Source of the DNA: Gnetum montanum | Taxonomy: Eukaryota; Streptophyta; Gnetopsida; Gnetales; Gnetaceae | Assembly (NCBI GenBank): GCA_015680685.1 | Contig: MNCI01006555.1 | Location: forward strand, 679,078 to 743,077 | Direction: 5' to 3' | DNA length: 64,000 nt | Shown here: in pieces, positions 59,111-64,000 of the stretch | How the letters are laid out: every line of letters begins with the position of its first letter | How positions within the stretch are numbered: position 1 is the stretch's first letter | Made by a program: the position numbers and the translations under genes | Notes under the pieces: generated by a model | The model's database searches: none | What the model saw: the letters and a program-made list of their open reading frames with translations, nothing else | Told to the model about the DNA's origin: nothing

Positions 59111-59500
59111 CCCTAGCGTATGCGCTGCACGCTTACGCCAGCGTTTACGCTGCATACTTACCCTAGCGTATACGCTGCACGCTTACGCCAGCGTTTACGC
59201 TGCATACCCTGGCGTATATGCTGCACGCTTACGCCAACGTTTACGCTGCATACTTACCCTAGCGTATGCGCTGCACGCTTACGCCAGCGTTTACGCTGCA
59301 TACCTTAGCATATACGCTGCACGCTTACGCCAGCGTTTACGCTGCATACCTTAGCATATACGCTGCACGCTTACGCCAGCGTTTACGCTGCATACTTACC
59401 CTAACGTATGCGCTGCACGCTTACGCCAGCGTTTACGCTGCATACTTACCCTAGCGTATACGCTGCACGCTTACGCCAGCGTGTACGCTGCATACTTACC
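59111..59500 (+). repeat. Leader array of copy F, eight units of 46-50 bp
   Basis: The unit begins CCCTAGCGTATACGCTGCAC and continues GCTTACGCCAGCGTTTACGC, then TGCATACTTA. Unit starts are 59111, 59161, 59207, 59257, 59303, 59349, 59399 and 59449. The 46-bp units lack four bases (CTTA) at the junction. A partial unit precedes at about 59093. Open frames through the array are artefacts. Confidence 0.92.
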
Positions 59501-59573
59501 TAGTAGATTCGTCTACGCCAGCCGCACACACTACGTTTTTCATCAATCCCGCACACTCGAACCGTCTATCATC

Positions 59574-62500
59574 ATGAATTCCATCAACATCACCGCTGCT
59601 ACTACCCAGAACATTAACATCTTAGACACAACGGCTACCTAGCAATCTATCACACAACATATGGGAGGGCAATCCACAATGGGGCCCCGTCGGTCGTTGA
59701 GGTTGCAAGGGAGAGACCCTGCCGCTAACATTATAAGCCAAGACGAGTATAACTTCATCTGCATTAAGATGCAAGCAGGCCTGGCGGTAGATCGGGCTGA
59801 AATGGAGGTAAAAAGGCAATTTGAAATCTTTTACAGAGGGGGATATGAATTCATCCCTTCCCCGTACGACGTAATCCCCATTCCCGAATAATTCTTGGAA
59901 CTCTTTACGCAGCTCCTTTTGCACAGGAGCCAATCGCTAGACCAAATTACGGCAGACCCACAATGGGATGAAGAGGACGAATTCGCTGAGCAATCTGAGC
60001 ATGAAGACTCCTATCATACTCTTAGTCCACATAACCACATGAACCCCATATTTAACCCGGACACAAGAGAGACCATACCTCTCCAACCCGTTAACTCTAC
60101 CCACACCCAAGCACTGTTACAAGAAACATCCGCATCAGCCCAGATCCCTCCCCAGGGCAACCCTTTGCCCAACGCCTTCCCTTTTACAGCTGCGGGTTCA
60201 TCCTCACAAGCACCGCCCCCTCACAGTAACGTGGGGGTGACGTTCCAGTCCCAAGTGGTAAGAATGCCACACGTTATACCCGTATCCACATCTACCCACT
60301 ACATCCCGCATGTCCAAACGCATGCACCCCCTTTCACTGTCGTAACCCAACAAGGGGCCTCCTCATACAACATGGCCGGACAATGGCTGATGATGGGCAC
60401 GACGTCGCACCAGATTTTCCACCACTATGTACCACCCCACACGTTGCCACCAGTTCATGTGCATCAAGCGCAGCCACGACCACAGCAACAACAACCTCCT
60501 CTCTATAATGTAGTGCCCCTAGTGCCATCTACTATACACTACCCACAAACGCTACCACCAACAACACAACTTTCAGCCTTCCAATCCACCGTTCAACAGT
60601 CTAACCCATACAGCCTGTCACAAGGCCAAACCGCCATGCTCCCAAGCGCTCAAGATTGGGCAGATGCCAAAAGAATGATGCAAGAATTAACTGACGAGGT
60701 AAAACGCCTCAAGACAACCGCTGACGGGGAATTGAAGGTAGTAGACTTCTATAACGATGACCCCATCAGCTCTTCCGTCCCACCTTTAACTCTACCCAAG
60801 GGTGTCTCCCTACCAACGCTAACCAAGTATAATGGGGAGACAGATCCTAACGCGCATTTAATAACGTTTAGGTTAGAGTGCGCACTGCTACAAGCGTGGC
60901 CCCATGCGATTCTTTGCATGTTTCCTATGTCCCTCTCGGGGAGAGCACTCGATTGGTATAGGACGCTCCCAAGAAACTCTGTTTCCTCCTTGGAAAGCCT
61001 ACTACACCAGTTCGTGACCAGGTTCAAATATAACTTGAAACCTGAGGCCACCCTAGATAGCCTCATGCAGGTCAAGCAGACACCGCTTGAACCGGTTCAG
61101 AAATTTATTCAGAGATGGAGCGCAGCCCTCAATGAGTTGCACGAGGAAATCTCCCAGACATACCTGCTCACTATTTTGAAAGGAGCCGTCAACGATTTCT
61201 TTAAATCCAAGCTGTACTACCTAAACGCGCGCAATCTCAACCAAGCCTTCGAGCAAATTAAAAACATAGAAGAAGCAGCCCAAAATAGCAATGACCCGGC
61301 TTACATAGCCTTCAAAAATCAACATGCTAAAAAAGATAAAGAAAAGGCTAAAACGACTATAGCATCGATAGCAGGGGCACAACAACAAACTAGGCCACCG
61401 CAAACCCCTGCTAATTACAACAAACCAACTCCAACGATTGCGCAAGAATCATCGTCACAGCATAATCCAGCGAACCGCACACGCAACTTTGAGAGGAAAG
61501 AACCCTCTCAATATACACCCCTGCCCATGAAGCCATCCCTGCTTTTTGACCAGCTCCTAAAGGCCGGTTTAATGCAGCATAAGCAGTTATCTCCCGCGGC
61601 CATCCAGAGACATGACCGGTTCTGTCAACTCGTTCAGAACCCAAGCCTAGCAATGCCGGATGAGCCCCCTGTACCTAAAGGCTTCAGGATGGATCGCTTT
61701 TGCGATTACCATCAACGAAACGGGCACGGAACAGATTACTGTTTCACCTTGAAGCAGGACCTGCAGCGAATGATCGATGAAGGCCAAATCACCTTCGACG
61801 AAGCAAACCCGATTCAACCGCAAAATCAAGCTATGGGAGTCTACAAAGACCCTTTAAACACTAAAGAGGCACCATACACCATCAGTACAATCTGCCTCGA
61901 CGATAATTCTGAGCTATCTTACGTTAACACCATATCTCCCGAATATACGCGGCCAACATCCAACAAACCTTTTGTAGTTCGCACGCCTGTCCCTGCGTCT
62001 ACACCTATACCCCGGCCGTCCCATCTTTTACAACAGCCGTATGTCGTTCAAATACCCCCGGCAGTGGCAATACCTAACACCATGACACGTGACAAGCCAT
62101 ATCTGGTACGTGTCCCTCCTGTCACTCCCCTAAATGCATAAACTCCGAATAACCGGCCTCCTCCTTTTGTGGTCCGAATACCCTCAGCAACCGCAACAGC
62201 GGAGGTCCAACCTCCGTCCAAACCAACCCCCTTTGTCATTAGAATACCCAAAGGTCCCCAGGACTACCAAGCCTCTGTGTCACAAACACAACGCCAACCT
62301 AAGCCCTACGTTGTTAGGGTACCTTTCCAGCCCTCTGACCAAGCACAGCCAATAGTACAAGAGTCACCCCATCCAACCCCATATGTGGTAAAACTCCCAG
62401 GGCAGATCGAAATGCCAAAACCAACGGCACCACCACGCCGCACGCGAGAACGTCCCGGAGACAGACTTGTGCGTGAACGTACAGAGAATGGATGCCAAAG

Positions 62501-63437
62501 GTTAGCTCTGGGGCCACCTAAGCCCACTCCCCTCAACTCCGTGCCCATGTCATCATCTACCGATCAACCAAGCACAAGCAATGAAGGCAAGTCATCTGAA
62601 AAGAATGAATCATTCGAAACAACAGCTCCAAAAACTGACAAACCAACAAGACGGGAGATAAAACTGTTGGGTCCAATGGATCCAATCAGCACCGATAGAA
62701 ATACCCCCAACAGTGAAAATTTCGCAACCGCCTTGACACAAGTCACGCAAGCATTAAAACAAAAAAACACTTCACTAAGCTTGTATGACTTAGTCTTAAC
62801 ATCTCAAACACATCGGGAAGCTCTAGTACGCATGTTAACATCAATCCCGGTGAGCGAGGATTTACCCCCAAATGAACCCTCCATCCATGCAGTGATGTTC
62901 TCATCCCATGGGACTACTCCCAAGCCTCTAAAATTCCATGACGACAACATCAAGGTTGACAAAAGAACGAAGGAGGTGACAATAGCTCCCATGTTCATAA
63001 CAATCTGTATAAACCAATTTAAAATACATAGGGTCCATGTAGACGATAGAGCTGCGACAAACGTCGTGCCATACCACACTATCGAGCAGCTAGGGCTTAC
63101 TGAACTACTTCAACCAGCAACGACTACATGTTTAAAGTCATTCAGTGGGTCACGTGTAATGGTGAAAGGTTCAATAACCTTGGACTTTATAGTGGGAGAT
63201 CAATTCCCAACATCTGCTGAATTCCTCGTAGCTGACGAGATGCCTGGATTCAACCTGATATTGGGAAGACCCTGGTTAGCCCAACTGAGAGCCATCTCTT
63301 CCCCTATCCACCAGGAAATCCATCTGCCTTATGAAGGTGGAGAAATCGTCATACATGGCGAAGCCGCTACTCCCATTATCTCATCGCATATGGATATGGA
63401 TCTGTTGGCACATTTGGCCACTCCATGGAACAGTTGA
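59574..63437 (+). pseudogene. gag-pro: Gag-protease of young Ogre-like copy F (three stops, no frameshift, 3' truncated)
   Basis: One frame runs from ATG at 59574 (confirmed by alignment with the E1 start) to a TGA at 63437, broken only by TAG at 59640, TAA at 59889 and TAA at 62139. An N-terminal YNFICIKMQ block is followed by a proline/glutamine-rich region (codons about 140-370). The capsid (codons about 415-590) has WPHAI, DWYRTLPR, KYNLKPEATLD, FIQRWSAALNE and FKSKLYYL. A zinc knuckle CDYHQRNGHGTDYC (codons 710-723, CX2HX4HX4C) follows. Seven PYVVRVP-type motifs (61960-62402) form the linker. Protease has VDDRAATN (63039-63062), where the catalytic glycine is R, then FNLILGRPWLAQL and IHQEIHLPYEGGE. 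Homology ends near 63395; the last codons and the stop come from other sequence. Gag packages the RNA; protease would cleave the polyprotein. Confidence 0.9.
61960..62402 (+). repeat. Sevenfold P-[YF]-V-V-[RK]-[IV]-P linker motif in copy F
   Basis: The motifs read PFVVRTP, PYVVQIP, PYLVRVP, PFVVRIP, PFVIRIP, PYVVRVP and PYVVKLP, spaced about 57-76 bp apart in one frame between the gag zinc knuckle and protease. Copies D, E1 and C keep one to three relics (PFFVIKVP, PFIIKEP, PFIIRRL). Confidence 0.85.
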
Positions 63438-64000
63438 AATATTTTAATGGAAAAAGAATCTATGGTTGTGAAGGCACAAGAGCATTTCAGCTTTAATGTT
63501 GAAGGTTGGATGTTGAGATAAAGGTACCAAATTTGTTCCCTAAAAAATTCGAAATTAGTATTATGGCAAGGAAGAAAGTATGTGATTTGTGAGAATTACG
63601 AGTTGCAAATTTTGGTTGTTCAAAATCCGGATATGCCCTTACAAGACAGAATCAAAAATTAGCAAAACCAGCAACGCCTTCATTGTTTTAAAGTTACAGA
63701 AAAAGAGAAGGTAAGTCAATCTCCATCCACCTGCGGGAGAAGAAAGCGAAGGAAAAGGGGACAGTGTTGCAGGGTATTAATTCAAATGAAAAAAACATCA
63801 CATCAGGGGAGCATCATCATCACACTTGGAAGATTTGTAAAGAAGATTGTTTGCAAGATGGCTTGCTAAAATAAAGATTTCAGCCTCTTTGTCATGGTCC
63901 TGTGAGTTATGCATTTCATTTTTTGTTTTGTTTAAAATGCTTAGCTAGTGGTTTAGGTAGTATCATTCTTGGCAAGTAATTTTGGGATTTTTAGATTGCT
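63438..64000. other. Unassigned sequence past the truncation of copy F
   Basis: No recognised domain is present. The composition changes to AT-rich with moderate purine runs (AGAAGAAAGCGAAGGAAAAGGGG near 63738). Nothing matches the protease tail or the minisatellite that follow in the other copies. Confidence 0.4.

Noticed and set aside
58508-59454. Open frames with repeated YAAY- or TLHTYPS-like peptides
   Set aside because: They are translations of the LTR R-U5 TTACGCT words and of the 46-50 bp leader array, not proteins.
60334-62548. Minus-strand open stretches of 64-108 codons opposite copy F gag-pro
   Set aside because: They are shadows of a strong plus-strand coding frame in CpG-rich sequence.

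Overview
This window looks like repeat-dominated intergenic DNA from a vascular plant with a very large genome. A gymnosperm is my best guess, but nothing in the sequence proves it. I see no intact host gene, rRNA, tRNA or CRISPR array. Almost everything recognisable comes from Ty3/gypsy LTR retrotransposons, mostly one Tat/Ogre-like family with dual RNase H, plus pieces of an Athila-like element. Most copies are CpG-poor and full of stop codons, which fits old methylated DNA. The exception is 57.6-63.4 kb, which is CpG-rich and young.

Layout. 1-10.1 kb: copy E1 (minus strand), seen as an intron-containing antisense gene (plus, 1-3365), a TTTAAGGCC minisatellite, gag-pro (minus, 4036-7733), leader and 5' LTR (8356-10129). 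10.7-11.8 kb: a plus-strand LTR with a leader stub. 11.8-12.8 kb: a minus RNase H-integrase fragment. 12.8-21.76 kb: copy E2 (minus), reduced to LTR, 3' UTR, gag-pro and leader, with a CRINKLY4-like receptor kinase pseudogene fragment in place of its middle. 22.7-26.6 kb: an Athila-like gag-PR-RT fragment (plus). 26.6-44.9 kb: copy C (minus) with LTR, integrase, aRNH, RT, a 2-kb tandem array, the antisense gene, minisatellite and gag-pro. 45.4-57.6 kb: copy D (plus), the clearest architecture: gag-pro, minisatellite, antisense gene, RT-RH-aRNH-INT, minisatellite. 57.6-63.4 kb: copy F (plus), with an LTR (apparently shared with D), a PBS-like site, a leader array and a nearly intact gag-pro that breaks off at about 63.4 kb. 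63.4-64 kb is unassigned.

How the parts fit. In three independent copies (E1, C, D) a multi-exon gene lies antisense to the element, between protease and reverse transcriptase. In D this gene sits inside a sense-strand interval bounded by GT (47467) and a strong polypyrimidine-AG (53371-53372). Joining 47466 to 53373 keeps gag-pro in frame with RT, as expected for an Ogre-type intron. The window therefore suggests an Ogre-like family whose sense intron hosts a spliced antisense gene of unknown function, with its own TATA box and palindromic repeat arrays of the kind also found in the LTRs. I consider this the main candidate for an undescribed system here.
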